The notes: a model not told the origin generated them from the sequence alone. Shown: positions 19,224 through 29,425, counted from the stretch's first letter. The stretch is 64,000 nt of DNA from Actinokineospora inagensis DSM 44258 (GCF_000482865.1 NZ_AXWW01000006.1:150490-214489), one strand, 5' to 3'. Translations and numbers: made by a program.

Positions 19224-19853
19224 CTAACCGCCGATGGTCGACTCGTAGCAGGCGGCGACGAACCGCAGCCGCCGGTCGTCGAGGTCGGGCCGCGGGTAGA
19301 CGGCGTTGACGAAGGTCTCGCCGTCGAACAGGTGCAACCCGGTGAACACGGCCACCTGTCGGATGTCATCCGGTTGGGCGGCGATGGCCGGGATGCGCAA
19401 CGCGGTGGTGTATATGTCCGCCGAGTAGGCCTCGATGGTGGGAGCGAGCCGGGCGCGCAGGTCGTCGTCGGTGCGGGCGGCGAGCAGCAGTTCGAACCAC
19501 ACGATGTTCAGCGGCGCCCGGGAGGCGGCCCGGATGGCGCGCAGGACCTCGACGAACTCGGCGCCGCCGGAGAAGAACGGGGCGGTGCGCTCGAGGAAGT
19601 TCGCGACCTGCCGCCGCCCGACCTCCTGGGCGGCGGTGACGACCAGGTCCAGCCTGGTCTCGAAGTGCCGGAACAGCCCGCCGTGCGAGACCCCGGCCCG
19701 CCCGCAGATCTCCTGCACGGAGGCCTTGGCGTAGCCGACATCGGAGATGGCGGCGATGGTGGCGTCGACCAGCTTGCCGACGGTGGCCTCCCGGCGCTCG
19801 CGCTGGGTGCGCCGCCTGGGTTGGACCGGTGGGTGCGCCTGCGCCTCGGTCAT
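19224..19853 (-). CDS. TetR family transcriptional regulator
   Basis: 209 residues. The N-terminal helix-turn-helix is ATVGKLVDATIAAISDVGYA followed by SVQEICGRAGVSHGGLFRHF, a classic TetR DNA-binding domain. The all-helical C-terminal ligand domain is TetR_C-like. It lies 58 bp upstream of proA in the same direction, but it is more likely to control the membrane peptidase gene or a distant target. The ligand is unknown. The start is the ATG at 19853. Confidence 0.88.
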   Translation of the reverse strand: MTEAQAHPPVQPRRRTQRERREATVGKLVDATIAAISDVGYAKASVQEICGRAGVSHGGLFRHFETRLDLVVTAAQEVGRRQVANFLERTAPFFSGGAEFVEVLRAIRAASRAPLNIVWFELLLAARTDDDLRARLAPTIEAYSADIYTTALRIPAIAAQPDDIRQVAVFTGLHLFDGETFVNAVYPRPDLDDRRLRFVAACYESTIGG

Positions 19854-19916
19854 CGCCTCGCCCTCTCGACGGGTTTTCCGAGCACAACGCGCGAGACGCG
19901 GGGAGGAAACGTGCTT

Positions 19917-20615
19917 TCACAGCAACAGCCAGCCGACGGCCAGCAGCAGCGCGCCGATGTTGATCATCGTGAAGGCGCCGACCCAGAAGAACCCGGGTGC
20001 GCCGGTGAGCCGCGCGAGCTGGTCGGCGTCGGACTCCGGCGCCTGCCCGCGGCTGCGCTTGGCCTGCAGCTCGACGACCGGCCGAACCCCGCCGACCAGC
20101 AGGAACCAGGCGATCAGGTAGGCGAACCCGGCCTGGATCCGGTCGGGCGCCAGCCAGGACACCGCGAACAGCACGACCCCGGTGAGGACCACGGAGAACA
20201 CCCCGTAGGCGTTGCGGACCACCACCAACACCGCGAACAGCAGGATGCCGCAGACAACCAGCACCGCCGTCACCCGATCGGCCGCCAGCAGAGCCGCGAA
20301 CACCAGCCCGAGCACCGACGGGGCCACGTACCCGGCCAGTGCCGTGCACACCATCCCCGGCCCGTCGGCCTTCCCCCGCGACAGCGTCACGCCGGAGGTG
20401 TCCGAGTGCAGCCGGATCCCGGCCAGCCGCCGCCCGGCCAGCACCGCGACCACCGCGTGCCCGGCCTCGTGCACGATCGTGATCACGTTCCGCGCGGGCC
20501 GCCACAACCCGTTGACCAGCACGACGACCAGCGCCGCCGCCGCGGCCACCAACACCACCTCCGGTGGCGGCTGCCAGTGGTCGCCGAAGATCTGCTGCCA
20601 GATGTCCTTGTTCAC
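19917..20615 (-). CDS. M50-type membrane metalloprotease-like protein
   Basis: About 232 residues with five to six hydrophobic helices. ITIVHEAGHAVVAVLAGRRL contains the zinc motif HExxH in a membrane helix, and TALAGYVAPSVLGLVFAALL follows, as in actinobacterial M50 family metallopeptidases. The expected third zinc ligand (often NPxPxxxxDG) was not identified. The chosen start is GTG 20615 (VNKDIWQQIFGDHWQ); longer versions starting near 20759 read into low-complexity sequence. It probably acts on a membrane substrate, which is unknown. Confidence 0.7.
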   Translation of the reverse strand: MNKDIWQQIFGDHWQPPPEVVLVAAAAALVVVLVNGLWRPARNVITIVHEAGHAVVAVLAGRRLAGIRLHSDTSGVTLSRGKADGPGMVCTALAGYVAPSVLGLVFAALLAADRVTAVLVVCGILLFAVLVVVRNAYGVFSVVLTGVVLFAVSWLAPDRIQAGFAYLIAWFLLVGGVRPVVELQAKRSRGQAPESDADQLARLTGAPGFFWVGAFTMINIGALLLAVGWLLL

Positions 20616-20757
20616 CGCTGCCCGCACCCCACCGATCCTCCCCCAACCCGCTCCGCGAGCCCGCCCGGCACCGGAAGGCACTGCGGCGCAGGGGTTGCGC
20701 GTCGCCGCCCGGGAGTTCGACGGGCAGGGGGTGGGCCGCGCTGGGTAGCCTCCCGGC

Positions 20758-21138
20758 ATGGTGAAACTGACCTGGATTCCGCGGGTTTTGGGCCTGGCGA
20801 CCGCTGTTTACGGGGCCGCGATCGTGGTGCGGCCCGCCGTGTTGGCGGAACCGACCGGGTTGGTGGCGGCGTCCGGGCGGCCCGCGCGGGGAGTGGCCGT
20901 GTTGACCAGGAGTGTCGGCGTGCGGGATGTGGCGACGGGGTTGGCGATGGCGGTGGCACCCGCCGGGGTCGCGCTGCGGTTGGCGATCGCGGTTCGGGTG
21001 GTGTCGGACGTGGGGGACGCGGTGGGGTTCGGGACCGGGTTGCCGGAGGCGGGCGCGCGACGGAAATCCGCTGCGGTGGCTGGGGTGTGGGCCGGGTTGT
21101 GCGCGCTGTCGGCGTTGGCGGCGGGACGGCGCGGGTGA
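20758..21138 (+). CDS. Small membrane protein (DUF4267-like)
   Basis: 126 residues, three or four hydrophobic segments. WIPRVLGLATAVYGAAIVVRP, then VGVRDVATGLAMAVAPAG, then VRVVSDVGDAVGFG. This resembles small four-helix membrane proteins of unknown function annotated DUF4267. The ATG at 20758 is close to the divergent protease gene, so they share a promoter region. Confidence 0.6.
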   Translation: MVKLTWIPRVLGLATAVYGAAIVVRPAVLAEPTGLVAASGRPARGVAVLTRSVGVRDVATGLAMAVAPAGVALRLAIAVRVVSDVGDAVGFGTGLPEAGARRKSAAVAGVWAGLCALSALAAGRRG

Positions 21139-21278
21139 GGCGGCAACCCGCTCCCCGTTGTCGGTGCGTTGTGGTTGACTGGCTGTGGTCGCCTGTATCG
21201 CCAGTGTGGTTGGGGGCGCGGGTGACCGGGATGTCCGCACCAGCGGTCATCCTCCAGCAGGACGGCTAGGAGAGAAGC

Positions 21279-21482
21279 ATGGCCCAGGGCACCGTCAAGT
21301 GGTTCAACTCGGAAAAGGGGTACGGGTTCATCGCGCCTGACGACGGCGGCGCCGACGTGTTCGTGCACTACTCGGAGATCCAGACGACCGGGTTCCGGAC
21401 GCTGGAGGAGAACCAGAAGGTGCGCTACGAGGTCGGTCAGGGCGCCAAGGGCCCGCAGGCGACCGGGGTGACCGCGGTCTGA
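21279..21482 (+). CDS. cspA: Cold shock protein
   Basis: 67 residues, a single OB-fold with both nucleic-acid-binding motifs: [12 protein letters not shown] (RNP1-type) and DVFVHYSEI (RNP2). A single-strand RNA/DNA chaperone. ATG 21279 follows GGAGAG. A strong terminator hairpin lies 25 bp beyond the stop, so it is monocistronic. Confidence 0.95.
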   Translation: MAQGTVKWFNSEKGYGFIAPDDGGADVFVHYSEIQTTGFRTLEENQKVRYEVGQGAKGPQATGVTAV

Positions 21483-21507
21483 TCGCGGTCTGATCAAGCG
21501 CTGAGCG

Positions 21508-21548
21508 GAGAAGCCCCGCCCGCGGCGGACGCCGGGGCGGGGCTTCTC
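21508..21548 (+). terminator. Hairpin terminator of cspA
   Basis: GAGAAGCCCCGCC (21508-21520) pairs perfectly with 21536-21548. It lies between the cold-shock gene and the convergent VWA-protein gene and could serve both. Confidence 0.85.
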
Positions 21549-21599
21549 ACTGAGCGGGATCAAGCACTGAGCTGGATCACGCACTGAGCGGGATCAAGC
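21549..21599. repeat. Three tandem 17-bp repeats
   Basis: ACTGAGCGGGATCAAGC occurs at 21549 and 21583, with a two-mismatch copy at 21566. The last copy includes the stop codon of the VWA-protein gene. A GATCAAGCGCTGAGCGG fragment upstream at 21492 suggests the motif once extended further. Possibly a slipped duplication of the gene's end. Confidence 0.7.
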
Positions 21600-23498
21600 C
21601 TGGCAGGGGTTTCCGGTCGGGTGCAGGGTGGTGCCCTTGATGCCCGCCTTGGCCTCGCCGAGGATGACGGTGCCGACGACGGTGTCCAGCGCGAACGCCT
21701 GCCGCACGTACTCGCCGTTGACCTGCGTGGTCGCGTTGATCCGCAACGTGCCCGCCACCAGGGGGATGGTGAGGGTGCCGCTGCCCACGGTCACCGCGAG
21801 ACCGTTGACCTTCAACGAGGCCACGTTCGACGTGGCGCTGAAGACCGGGCTGAGGCTGCCGTCCGGTTGGGCGGTGCAGGTGTAGCCCGCGGACGCGGTG
21901 ACGGCACCGACCTGGATGTTGGCGATGCCGAGCAGGCTGATCGTGGTGCTGCTGACGGTCGTCGACGACAACACCCCGTCGGCAGCGGCCGGGACCGACG
22001 CCTGGTTGTGCGGGGTGAGCACGGTCTGCGAGCCGACGTCGCCGGTGATCACGTTCAGGATGCCGCTGGCGGGCAGGCTGGCGTTGAGCAGGCTCGGCGA
22101 CTCTTCGACGCACGGGGCGTCCTGGGCGTTGGCGACGGCGGCGGCCAGCAGCAGGATCTTGGCCGCGGTGGCCTGGCAGGTGTAGGTGCCGTCGCGGGTG
22201 ACGTCCTGGATGGTGCCGGTGCCGGTGCCCTTGCCGATGATGGCGCCGACCGCGTTGGACAGCACGACCTGGAACGTCTCGGTCGGCTCGTCCACCAGGT
22301 CGGGCAGGATCGGTACCGCGATCGTCTTCGTCGTGTCGCCCGGCGCGAAGGTCAGCGTGCCGGTGGCGGGGGTGAAGTCGGCGCCCGCGATGGCGGTGCC
22401 CGCGACGGTGGCGTAGTTGACCGTGACCGGCGTGGTCGTGCTGCCTGCGAGGGTCACGGTGAACGTCGCGACGCTGGTGCCGGTGCCGGGTTCGAGCACG
22501 GTGACGTCGTTGATGGACAAGCCGAGCACGCGGATCGTCGTCGTCTGCGTGTACCCCTGCGACGCGCCGTCGACCAGGTAGTCGACCACGCAGGTGTAGG
22601 TGCCGGGGGCGGTGTTCGCGGCGACCGAGACGGTCTCGGTGAAGGTGGCGGCCTTGCCGCTGGCGACCGAGGTCGTCGCGGGCGTGTTGCTCACCGAGAC
22701 ACCGGTCGGGCAGCTCGTCACGCTCGGCGTCACGGCGACCTTGATGTTGTGCAGGCCGTCCAGGATCGCCTGCGGGACGGCGGTGGAGGACACGCCGTTG
22801 AGCAGGACGCCGCCGGTCGCGTTGACCAGTGCCGTCGCCTGGCCCCTGGCGTCCAGGCCGGACGAGTTGACCGCGACGACCCGGATCTTGGCGGCCTGCA
22901 GCGCGGCGGTCGTGTCGGCCAGGGTGTGGCCGTTGCTCGGGTCGTGCGAGGGCGCGTCGCCGAACATGACGACGACGCGGGAGCTCGTGGCCCGGAAGGC
23001 GATGTCGCCGGTGGCGATCCGGTAGAGGGCGTTGAGCTCGTCCTCCGGGAAGTCGCCGCCGCCGCCCGCCGACCACAGCGCCGTGCCCGCCTGCACGGCG
23101 GTGACGTCGGCGGTCAGCGACTGGTCGACCTGGAACGGGACGTCGTCGGTCATGTCCTTGTACTCGGCGACGGCGAACCGCGCGGTGGGCGCCTCGGTGA
23201 GCACGGACCCGGTGAGGGAGCCGATGTTGGACCGGACGTTGGCGATGGCCGAGGTCATGCTGCCGGTTGTGTCGGCCAGGAACACGATGTCCGGGGTGCT
23301 GGGCAGGGTCGAGGTGGTGACGGTCTTGGTGACGGTGGTCGACCCGCCCGGGGCGAGGACCACGTCCACGGTTGACGGCACCACACCGGGCACTCCCGCG
23401 TGCGCTGGCGTCACCCCGGCCGCGACCAACGCCGTGACCACGGCGAGTACTACTGGATAGCGGAGGGGTTTTCGCAGCGACTTTCCAACTGAGCGCAC
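21594..23498 (-). CDS. Secreted VWA / Calx-beta surface protein
   Basis: A 634-residue exported protein: signal peptide ending AHA-GVPG, then a von Willebrand A domain with a MIDAS-type DTTGSMTSAI and later FGDAPSHDPS. Next is a domain with regular beta strands, then a Calx-beta domain (VATFTVTLAGSTTTPVTVNY, IAGADFTPATGTLTFAPGD, DEPTETFQVVLSNAVGA). The C-terminal 160 residues (VASLKVNGLAVTVGSGTL and following) resemble the choice-of-anchor class of domains but have no transmembrane tail. Metal-dependent adhesion is inferred. The start is GTG 23498, close after GGGAGGA; the ATG one turn upstream is possible. Confidence 0.8.
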   Translation of the reverse strand: MRSVGKSLRKPLRYPVVLAVVTALVAAGVTPAHAGVPGVVPSTVDVVLAPGGSTTVTKTVTTSTLPSTPDIVFLADTTGSMTSAIANVRSNIGSLTGSVLTEAPTARFAVAEYKDMTDDVPFQVDQSLTADVTAVQAGTALWSAGGGGDFPEDELNALYRIATGDIAFRATSSRVVVMFGDAPSHDPSNGHTLADTTAALQAAKIRVVAVNSSGLDARGQATALVNATGGVLLNGVSSTAVPQAILDGLHNIKVAVTPSVTSCPTGVSVSNTPATTSVASGKAATFTETVSVAANTAPGTYTCVVDYLVDGASQGYTQTTTIRVLGLSINDVTVLEPGTGTSVATFTVTLAGSTTTPVTVNYATVAGTAIAGADFTPATGTLTFAPGDTTKTIAVPILPDLVDEPTETFQVVLSNAVGAIIGKGTGTGTIQDVTRDGTYTCQATAAKILLLAAAVANAQDAPCVEESPSLLNASLPASGILNVITGDVGSQTVLTPHNQASVPAAADGVLSSTTVSSTTISLLGIANIQVGAVTASAGYTCTAQPDGSLSPVFSATSNVASLKVNGLAVTVGSGTLTIPLVAGTLRINATTQVNGEYVRQAFALDTVVGTVILGEAKAGIKGTTLHPTGNPCQA

Positions 23499-23744
23499 GG
23501 ATCCTCCCATTCGGATGGCGTACCGGCCACCGGCCGGTCCGTCTCCGATCGTTGAGGCGCGGGCAGCGGGACGCCACTGGCCGGCCCCGCAGACCACCGA
23601 CCTGGGTATCACCCCACTTCTATTGGCGTAGCCACCGGGTTCTCCGTCCTACTGACCGTCCACACGGGGCGGTGCTTGTTATTCCGGTGGGTGAGGTCGT
23701 GCGCACCACTGTGGACTTGCGCGACGGGCTGTGACGTCAGTGGG

Positions 23745-24350
23745 TCAGGGACCGGTGAGCAGCACGACCAGGGTTCGCGGCCCGTGCACCCCTTCCACCC
23801 GTTGGAGTTCGATGTCGCTGGTCGCCGACGGCCCGCTGACCCAGGTCGCCGGGAGCCGCGCGGCGGCGTGGTCGAGCTCCGGCACCGCGCCGACGACCCG
23901 GTCGGCGGGCACGACGCACAGGTGCACGTCCGGGACGAGGGTGACCGCGCGCCTGCCCTGGTCGGGACCGAGCACGATCGTGCCGGTCTCGGCGACGGCG
24001 GCGGCGCACTCGGTGATGACGGCGTCGGTCGCGTCCAGCTCGGCCATCCCCAGCGGCGGGTCGTCCCGGCGAACCTCGATGTCCACTCCGGACAGGTAGT
24101 CGGCCGGGAAGCCCGGCGGGACGGCCAACGACCGCAGCCCGAGGTCGCGGACCACCGCCCGCACCCCGGCCGCCACGTCCCAGCCCACGCGGCGCACGTC
24201 GGCCCGGTAGTCGGCAGCGCGTTCGGCGAACAGCGCGACCACATCGGTGCCTTCCGGTAAGGCGTGGTCGTAGTCGCGGGGGATGGTGACGGGTTCGCGG
24301 CGGGTGGTGGCGGCCCGGATACGGGTGAGGATCTCTGTTCGCGCGTCCAT
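23745..24350 (-). CDS. lutC: L-lactate utilisation protein LutC
   Basis: 201 residues, LUD (DUF162) domain: ERAADYRADVRRVGWDVAAG, AVAETGTIVLGPDQGRRAV and the C-terminal SATSDIELQRVEGVHGPRTL. It is the third subunit of the LutABC complex oxidising L-lactate to pyruvate. The start ATG 24350 is 2 nt from the lutB stop, so translation is coupled. Confidence 0.92.
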   Translation of the reverse strand: MDARTEILTRIRAATTRREPVTIPRDYDHALPEGTDVVALFAERAADYRADVRRVGWDVAAGVRAVVRDLGLRSLAVPPGFPADYLSGVDIEVRRDDPPLGMAELDATDAVITECAAAVAETGTIVLGPDQGRRAVTLVPDVHLCVVPADRVVGAVPELDHAAARLPATWVSGPSATSDIELQRVEGVHGPRTLVVLLTGP

Positions 24351-24352
24351 GG

Positions 24353-25726
24353 TCAGTTCCTCCTTTCCCACCAGTCGCGGAACGACTCGTGGGGTTGGGG
24401 CAGGTCGCGGGTGGTGGTCCACCTGCGCCAGGGGCCGGGGAGGCCGGCCAGCCGGGTGCCCAGGCGGGTGAGTCGGCGGGCCAGGGCGAACCGGCGGGGA
24501 CTGGTGAAGATCCAGGCGGCCGCGCGCATGGCGAGGCGTTCGGCGGGCCGGTGGTGGACCTCGGCGCGCAGGTGGACCAGGGCGCGCGGTATGTCGATCT
24601 TGACGGGGCAGACCTCGTAGCAGGCACCGCACAGCGACGACGCGTACGGGAGGCTGTCGGCGACCGGGTCGGGGCCGCGCAGTTGCGGGGTGAGGATGGC
24701 GCCGATGGGGCCGGGGTAGACCGACCCGTAGGCGTGGCCGCCGGTGCGTTCGTAGACCGGGCAGACGTTCAGGCAGGCGGAGCAGCGGATGCAGCGCAGC
24801 GCGTCCCGCCCGATGTCGTCGGCCAGGGCCCGGGTGCGGCCGTTGTCGAGCAGCACCAGGTGGAACTCGCCGGGTCCGTCGCCGGGGGTGGCGCCGCGCC
24901 AGATCGAGGTGTACGGGTTCATCCGCTCCCCGGTGGACGAGCGCGGCAGCAGTTGGAGCATGACCTCCAGGTCCCGCGACGTCGGCACGACCTTCTCGAT
25001 GCCGACGACGCTGATCAGCACCTCGGGCAGGGTCAGGCACATCCGGCCGTTGCCCTCCGACTCGACCACCACCAGCGCCCCGTTCTCGGCGACGGCGAAG
25101 TTGGCCCCGGACACCGCGACCCGCGCGGACAGGAACTTGCGCCGCAGGTGCGCCCGCGCGGCGGCGGCGAGGGCGACCGGGTCGTCGGTGAGGTCGTCGG
25201 TGCCCGCCATCTCCCGGCGGAACAGCTCGCGGATCTGCGCCCGGTTCCGGTGGATCGCGGGCACCAGGATGTGCGACGGCCGGTCGTGTCCCAATTGGAC
25301 GATCAACTCGGCGAGATCGGTCTCCACCGCGGCGATGCCCGCGTCGGCCAACGCCTCGTTGAGCTCGATCTCCTGGGTGGCCATCGACTTGACCTTGACC
25401 ACCTCGTCCGCGCCCGCCGCCCGGACCAACTCGACCACGATCCGGTTGGCCTCCGCCGCGTCGCGCGCCCAGTGCACCACTCCCCCGGCGGCCGTCACCT
25501 GCTCCTCGAGCTGGAGCAGGTACGTGTCGAGGCTGCCCAGCACCTCGTCCTTGATCGCCCGGCCCGCCTCGCGCAGCGCCTCCCAGTCCCCGCGCTCGGC
25601 GACGACCCGCGCCCGCTTCGCGCGGATCGTGCCCGTCGCGGCGCGCAGGTTCGCCCGCAACTGCGGGTCCGCCAACGCTTCCCGCGCCGCTTCGGGGAAC
25701 GCGGGCATCCCCATCCACACACTCAC
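24353..25726 (-). CDS. lutB: L-lactate utilisation iron-sulfur protein LutB
   Basis: 457 residues. An N-terminal LUD domain (KVKSMATQEIELNEAL, LVPAIHRNRAQI, SGANFAVAENGALVVVESEG) precedes two 4Fe-4S motifs, CIRCSACLNVCPVY and CGACYEVCPVKIDIP, and a basic C-terminal segment. It passes electrons in LutABC. The start is GTG 25726 with GAGAGG upstream (VSVWMGMPAFPEAARE). Confidence 0.93.
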   Translation of the reverse strand: MSVWMGMPAFPEAAREALADPQLRANLRAATGTIRAKRARVVAERGDWEALREAGRAIKDEVLGSLDTYLLQLEEQVTAAGGVVHWARDAAEANRIVVELVRAAGADEVVKVKSMATQEIELNEALADAGIAAVETDLAELIVQLGHDRPSHILVPAIHRNRAQIRELFRREMAGTDDLTDDPVALAAAARAHLRRKFLSARVAVSGANFAVAENGALVVVESEGNGRMCLTLPEVLISVVGIEKVVPTSRDLEVMLQLLPRSSTGERMNPYTSIWRGATPGDGPGEFHLVLLDNGRTRALADDIGRDALRCIRCSACLNVCPVYERTGGHAYGSVYPGPIGAILTPQLRGPDPVADSLPYASSLCGACYEVCPVKIDIPRALVHLRAEVHHRPAERLAMRAAAWIFTSPRRFALARRLTRLGTRLAGLPGPWRRWTTTRDLPQPHESFRDWWERRN

Positions 25727-25770
25727 GGCCGTATACCTCTCTTGTTCGGGCTGCTGTCTCCCATTTGCCG

Positions 25771-26469
25771 TCAATCCCCGCTGGCCAGGATCTCGGCCAC
25801 GTGCAGGACACGGGTGGCCGCGCGCCAGCGGGAGAGCAGGCCGCCGATGTGCATGAGGCAGGAGTTGTCGACGGCGGCCAGGACCTCGGCGTCCGTGGCC
25901 AGCACGTGTCTGGCCTTGTCGGTGCCCATGGCGACGGAGGTGTCGGCGTTCTTGAGCGCGAACGTGCCGCCGAAACCGCAGCACTGGGTCGCCTCGGGCA
26001 GGTCGACGAGGCTGAGCCCGCGGACGGCGCGCAACAGCGCCGTCGGGCGGTCGCCGAGGTTGAGGGCGCGTAAGCCGTGGCAGGTCGGGTGGTAGGTAAC
26101 CCGGTGCGGGAAGACCGCGCCGACGTCGGTGACGCCCAGAACATCGACCAGGAACTCGGTGAACTCGTGCACGGGCGGTACCCGGACGCCGGGGGCGACG
26201 AGGGCGGGGTGGTGCTCGCGGACCATCGCCACGCAGGACGCCGACGGGGACACGACGTGGTCGAGTCCGGCGAAGTCGGTGGCGAACTTGCGGGCCAGCG
26301 GGGCGCACTCGGACCGGTAGCCCGTGTTCAGGTGCGCCTGGCCGCAACAGGTCTGGGCGAGCGGGAACACGACCTCGTGCCCGAGCCGCTCCAGGACCCG
26401 GACCACGGCCTTGCCCACACCGGCGAACAGCATGTCGTTGAGGCAGGTCAGGAACAGTCCGACGCGCAT
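25771..26469 (-). CDS. lutA: L-lactate utilisation protein LutA (CCG domains)
   Basis: 232 residues with two cysteine-rich CCG domains, QTCCGQAHLNTGYR and TQCCGFGGTFALKN, as in the LutA/GlpC family. It is first in the lutABC operon, 44 bp before lutB. ATG 26469 follows GGAGGTCACC. Its upstream region holds two perfect DnaA-box-like 9-mers shared with tex. Confidence 0.93.
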   Translation of the reverse strand: MRVGLFLTCLNDMLFAGVGKAVVRVLERLGHEVVFPLAQTCCGQAHLNTGYRSECAPLARKFATDFAGLDHVVSPSASCVAMVREHHPALVAPGVRVPPVHEFTEFLVDVLGVTDVGAVFPHRVTYHPTCHGLRALNLGDRPTALLRAVRGLSLVDLPEATQCCGFGGTFALKNADTSVAMGTDKARHVLATDAEVLAAVDNSCLMHIGGLLSRWRAATRVLHVAEILASGD

Positions 26470-26522
26470 GGTGACCTCCTTCCGGCACGACCATCGCACA
26501 GCCGGAAACCTCGTGCACGAAG

Positions 26523-26560
26523 TTGTCCACAGGCCGACCCGGCGCCGGAAGTTGTCCACA
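26523..26560. promoter_or_regulatory. Two TTGTCCACAGG motifs between lutA and tex
   Basis: TTGTCCACA at 26523 and 26552, both followed by GGCC, 29 bp apart on the plus strand, in the 170-bp divergent promoter region. They match the DnaA-box consensus but not the 19-bp spacing or the repeat cores. Either DnaA-responsive regulation or part of another operator is possible. Confidence 0.5.
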
Positions 26561-26639
26561 GGCCCGGCACCCAGCCGCCCGCGCCGCCCGCCGGTCCGCC
26601 AGAATGTTCGACGGACAGTGACAACAGGCGGGAGTAGCG

Positions 26640-29000
26640 ATGAGCGCGCCAACCCTGGGGATCAACCAGCGGATCGCCGAGGAGCTCGGGGTGCGGGAAC
26701 GGCAGGTCACGGCCGCCGTCAACCTGCTCGACGGTGGCGCGACCGTGCCGTTCATCGCCCGGTACCGCAAGGAGGTCACCGAGGCGCTCGACGACCAGCA
26801 GTTGCGCACCCTCGAGGAGCGCCTGCGCTACCTGCGCGAGCTGGAGGAGCGGCGCACCGCGATCCTCGACTCGATCCGCGAGCAGGGCAAGCTCGACGAC
26901 GCGCTCACCGCGCAGATCATGGCCGCCGACGCCAAGGCCCGGCTGGAGGACATCTACCTGCCGTACAAGCCGAAGCGGCGCACCAAGGCGCAGATCGCCC
27001 GCGAGGCCGGGCTGGCGCCGCTGGCCGAGGGGCTGATCGGCGACCCGTCGGTCGACCCGCGCGCGGCGGCCGAGGCGTTCGTCGACGCGGAGAAGGGCGT
27101 CGCCGACGTCTCCGCCGCGCTCGACGGGGCCCGCGCGATCCTGGTCGAGCGGTTCGCCGAGGACGCGGACCTGATCGGTGAGCTGCGCGAGCGGATGTGG
27201 GCGCGCGGCGTGGTGGCGTCGAAGGTGCGCGAGGGCAAGGAGGAGGACGGCGCGAAGTTCGCCGACTACTTCGAGTTCTCCGAGCCGTTCGAGAAGCTGC
27301 CGTCGCACCGCATCCTGGCGCTGTTCCGCGGGGAGAAGGAGGAGGTGCTGGAGCTGGCCCTGGAGCCGGACCCGGACGCCGACCCGACCGCGGTGCCGCC
27401 GGTGCGCAGCGAGTACGAGGTCCGCATCGCGCAGCGGTTCGGCGTCGCGGATCTGGGCCGCCCGGCGGACAAGTGGCTCTCGGACACGGTGCGCTGGGCG
27501 TGGCGGACCCGGATTCTGGTGCACCTGGGCATCGACCTGCGCTCCCGGCTGCGGCAGACCGCCGAGGACGAGGCGGTCCGGGTGTTCGCGACGAACCTGC
27601 GCGACCTGCTGCTGGCCGCCCCGGCGGGCGCCCGCGCGACCATGGGGCTCGACCCGGGGTTCCGGACCGGGGTCAAGGTCGCCGTGGTCGACGCGACCGG
27701 CAAGGTCGTCGCCACCGACACGATCTACCCGCACGTGCCGCAGCAGCGCTGGGACGAGTCGCTGGCCAGGTTGGCGAAGCTGGCCAGCGAGCACGAGGTC
27801 GACCTGATCGCCATCGGCAACGGCACGGCGTCGCGGGAGACCGACAAGCTCGCGGGCGACCTGATCAAGAAGGCCGCCGAGCTGAAGCTGACCAAGGTCG
27901 TGGTGTCCGAGGCGGGCGCGTCGGTGTACTCGGCGTCGGCGTACGCGTCGCAGGAACTGCCCGGTCTCGACGTGTCGCTGCGCGGCGCGGTGTCCATCGC
28001 GCGCAGGCTGCAGGACCCGCTGGCGGAACTGGTGAAGATCGACCCCAAGTCCATCGGCGTCGGCCAGTACCAGCACGACCTGTCCGAGGTGAAGCTGTCC
28101 CGCTCGCTCGACGCGGTCGTCGAGGACTGCGTGAACGGCGTCGGGGTCGACGTGAACACCGCGTCCGCCCCGCTGCTGACCCGGGTGTCCGGCATCGGCG
28201 CCACCCTCGCCGAGAACATCGTCGCGCACCGGGACACCAACGGCCCGTTCCGCAGCCGGAGCGGTCTCAAGGACGTGGCCCGGCTCGGCGCCAAGGCGTT
28301 CGAGCAGTGCGCGGGCTTCCTGCGCATCCCGGCCGGGGACGACCCGCTCGACTCGTCGAGCGTGCACCCCGAGTCGTACCCGGTGGTGCGGCGCATCCTG
28401 GCCAGTACCGGTGGCGACCTGCCGTCGTTGATCGGCAACACCGGCGCCCTGCGCGCGCTGCGGGCCGAGGCGTTCACCGACGAGAAGTTCGGGTTGCCGA
28501 CGGTCACCGACATCATCGCGGAACTGGAGAAGCCCGGACGTGACCCGCGGCCGGAGTTCAAGACGGCGACCTTCGCCGACGGCGTGGAGAAGCTCGCCGA
28601 CCTGCGGCCGGGAATGACGCTGGAGGGCGTGGTCACCAACGTCGCCGCGTTCGGCGCGTTCGTGGACATCGGCGTGCACCAGGACGGGTTGGTGCACGTG
28701 TCGGCACTGTCGAAGAACTTCGTGAAGGACCCGCGCGAGGTGGTCAAGTCCGGCGACGTGGTGCGGGTGAAGGTGCTGGACGTGGACATCCCGCGCAAAC
28801 GCATCTCACTCACCCTCCGCCTCGACGACGAGCTCCCCACCGCAGGCGGTGGCGGCCAGCAGCAGCGGCGGGACAAGGGCAAGCCACAGGGAAACCAGCG
28901 CGGCGGTGGTGGCAGTAAGGGGAACCAGGGCAGGCGCAACGAACCGCCCGCCAACGGCTCCCTCGCCGACGCCCTGCGGCGGGCGGGGTACAAGGGTTAG
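26640..29000 (+). CDS. tex: Tex family RNA-binding transcription accessory protein
   Basis: 786 residues. Order: N-terminal helical Tex_N ([35 protein letters not shown]), the RNase H-like YqgF domain ([17 protein letters not shown]), helix-hairpin-helix repeats ([48 protein letters not shown]), and a C-terminal S1 domain ([30 protein letters not shown]). The last 60 residues are a basic Gln/Gly/Arg-rich tail. Tex proteins bind RNA and interact with the transcription machinery. ATG 26640 follows GGGAG. Confidence 0.95.
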   Translation: MSAPTLGINQRIAEELGVRERQVTAAVNLLDGGATVPFIARYRKEVTEALDDQQLRTLEERLRYLRELEERRTAILDSIREQGKLDDALTAQIMAADAKARLEDIYLPYKPKRRTKAQIAREAGLAPLAEGLIGDPSVDPRAAAEAFVDAEKGVADVSAALDGARAILVERFAEDADLIGELRERMWARGVVASKVREGKEEDGAKFADYFEFSEPFEKLPSHRILALFRGEKEEVLELALEPDPDADPTAVPPVRSEYEVRIAQRFGVADLGRPADKWLSDTVRWAWRTRILVHLGIDLRSRLRQTAEDEAVRVFATNLRDLLLAAPAGARATMGLDPGFRTGVKVAVVDATGKVVATDTIYPHVPQQRWDESLARLAKLASEHEVDLIAIGNGTASRETDKLAGDLIKKAAELKLTKVVVSEAGASVYSASAYASQELPGLDVSLRGAVSIARRLQDPLAELVKIDPKSIGVGQYQHDLSEVKLSRSLDAVVEDCVNGVGVDVNTASAPLLTRVSGIGATLAENIVAHRDTNGPFRSRSGLKDVARLGAKAFEQCAGFLRIPAGDDPLDSSSVHPESYPVVRRILASTGGDLPSLIGNTGALRALRAEAFTDEKFGLPTVTDIIAELEKPGRDPRPEFKTATFADGVEKLADLRPGMTLEGVVTNVAAFGAFVDIGVHQDGLVHVSALSKNFVKDPREVVKSGDVVRVKVLDVDIPRKRISLTLRLDDELPTAGGGGQQQRRDKGKPQGNQRGGGGSKGNQGRRNEPPANGSLADALRRAGYKG

Positions 29001-29425
29001 TCCCAAATGGATGGTGGTGCCGTGGCCAGGTGTGCGCGGCACCCACGGTCGCGCTGGCCGTGGGGGGTGTTGGCCCCGCAGGCGGTGTGGGTGACCCGAG
29101 GTGGTGGGCACGCCGATTCACCCAGGCTGCCAAGCAGGCGGATGGGCCGCGCAGGCCGCCTGCGCGATGAGGCAACGCCCGGCAGGTCACTCAATAGTGA
29201 GAGGCCGTCCAGGCAGGGCTTCGAAGTCACGTGCCGGAGGCGGTGACCTTCAAGTGGGCATTGATGTTCACCCTGGGCCGCCAAGCAGACGGAATTGGCC
29301 GCAGGCCGCCTGCGCGACAAGGCAACAACGCCCGGCACCCCGCTCAACGGCCGGATGCCGTCGAGGCAGAGCCTTGAAGTCACGCACGCTCAACGGTGGT
29401 GCATCGCTGAGGCGGGGCCGGAGGG
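29001..29425. repeat. Duplicated STAS-gene tail and decayed repeat, non-coding
   Basis: Two diverged copies of a 160-200-bp unit. Each contains GCCAAGCAG(G/A)CGGA, CGCAGGCCGCCTGCGCGA, AACGCCCGGCA and a segment ending GTCACGTGCCGGAGG(C/T)GGTGACC. The last part, 29222-29263, copies the 3' end of the STAS gene (29427-29465). No convincing gene lies here. A CCCACGG/CCGTGGG stem at 29042-29064 may terminate tex. Confidence 0.65.
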
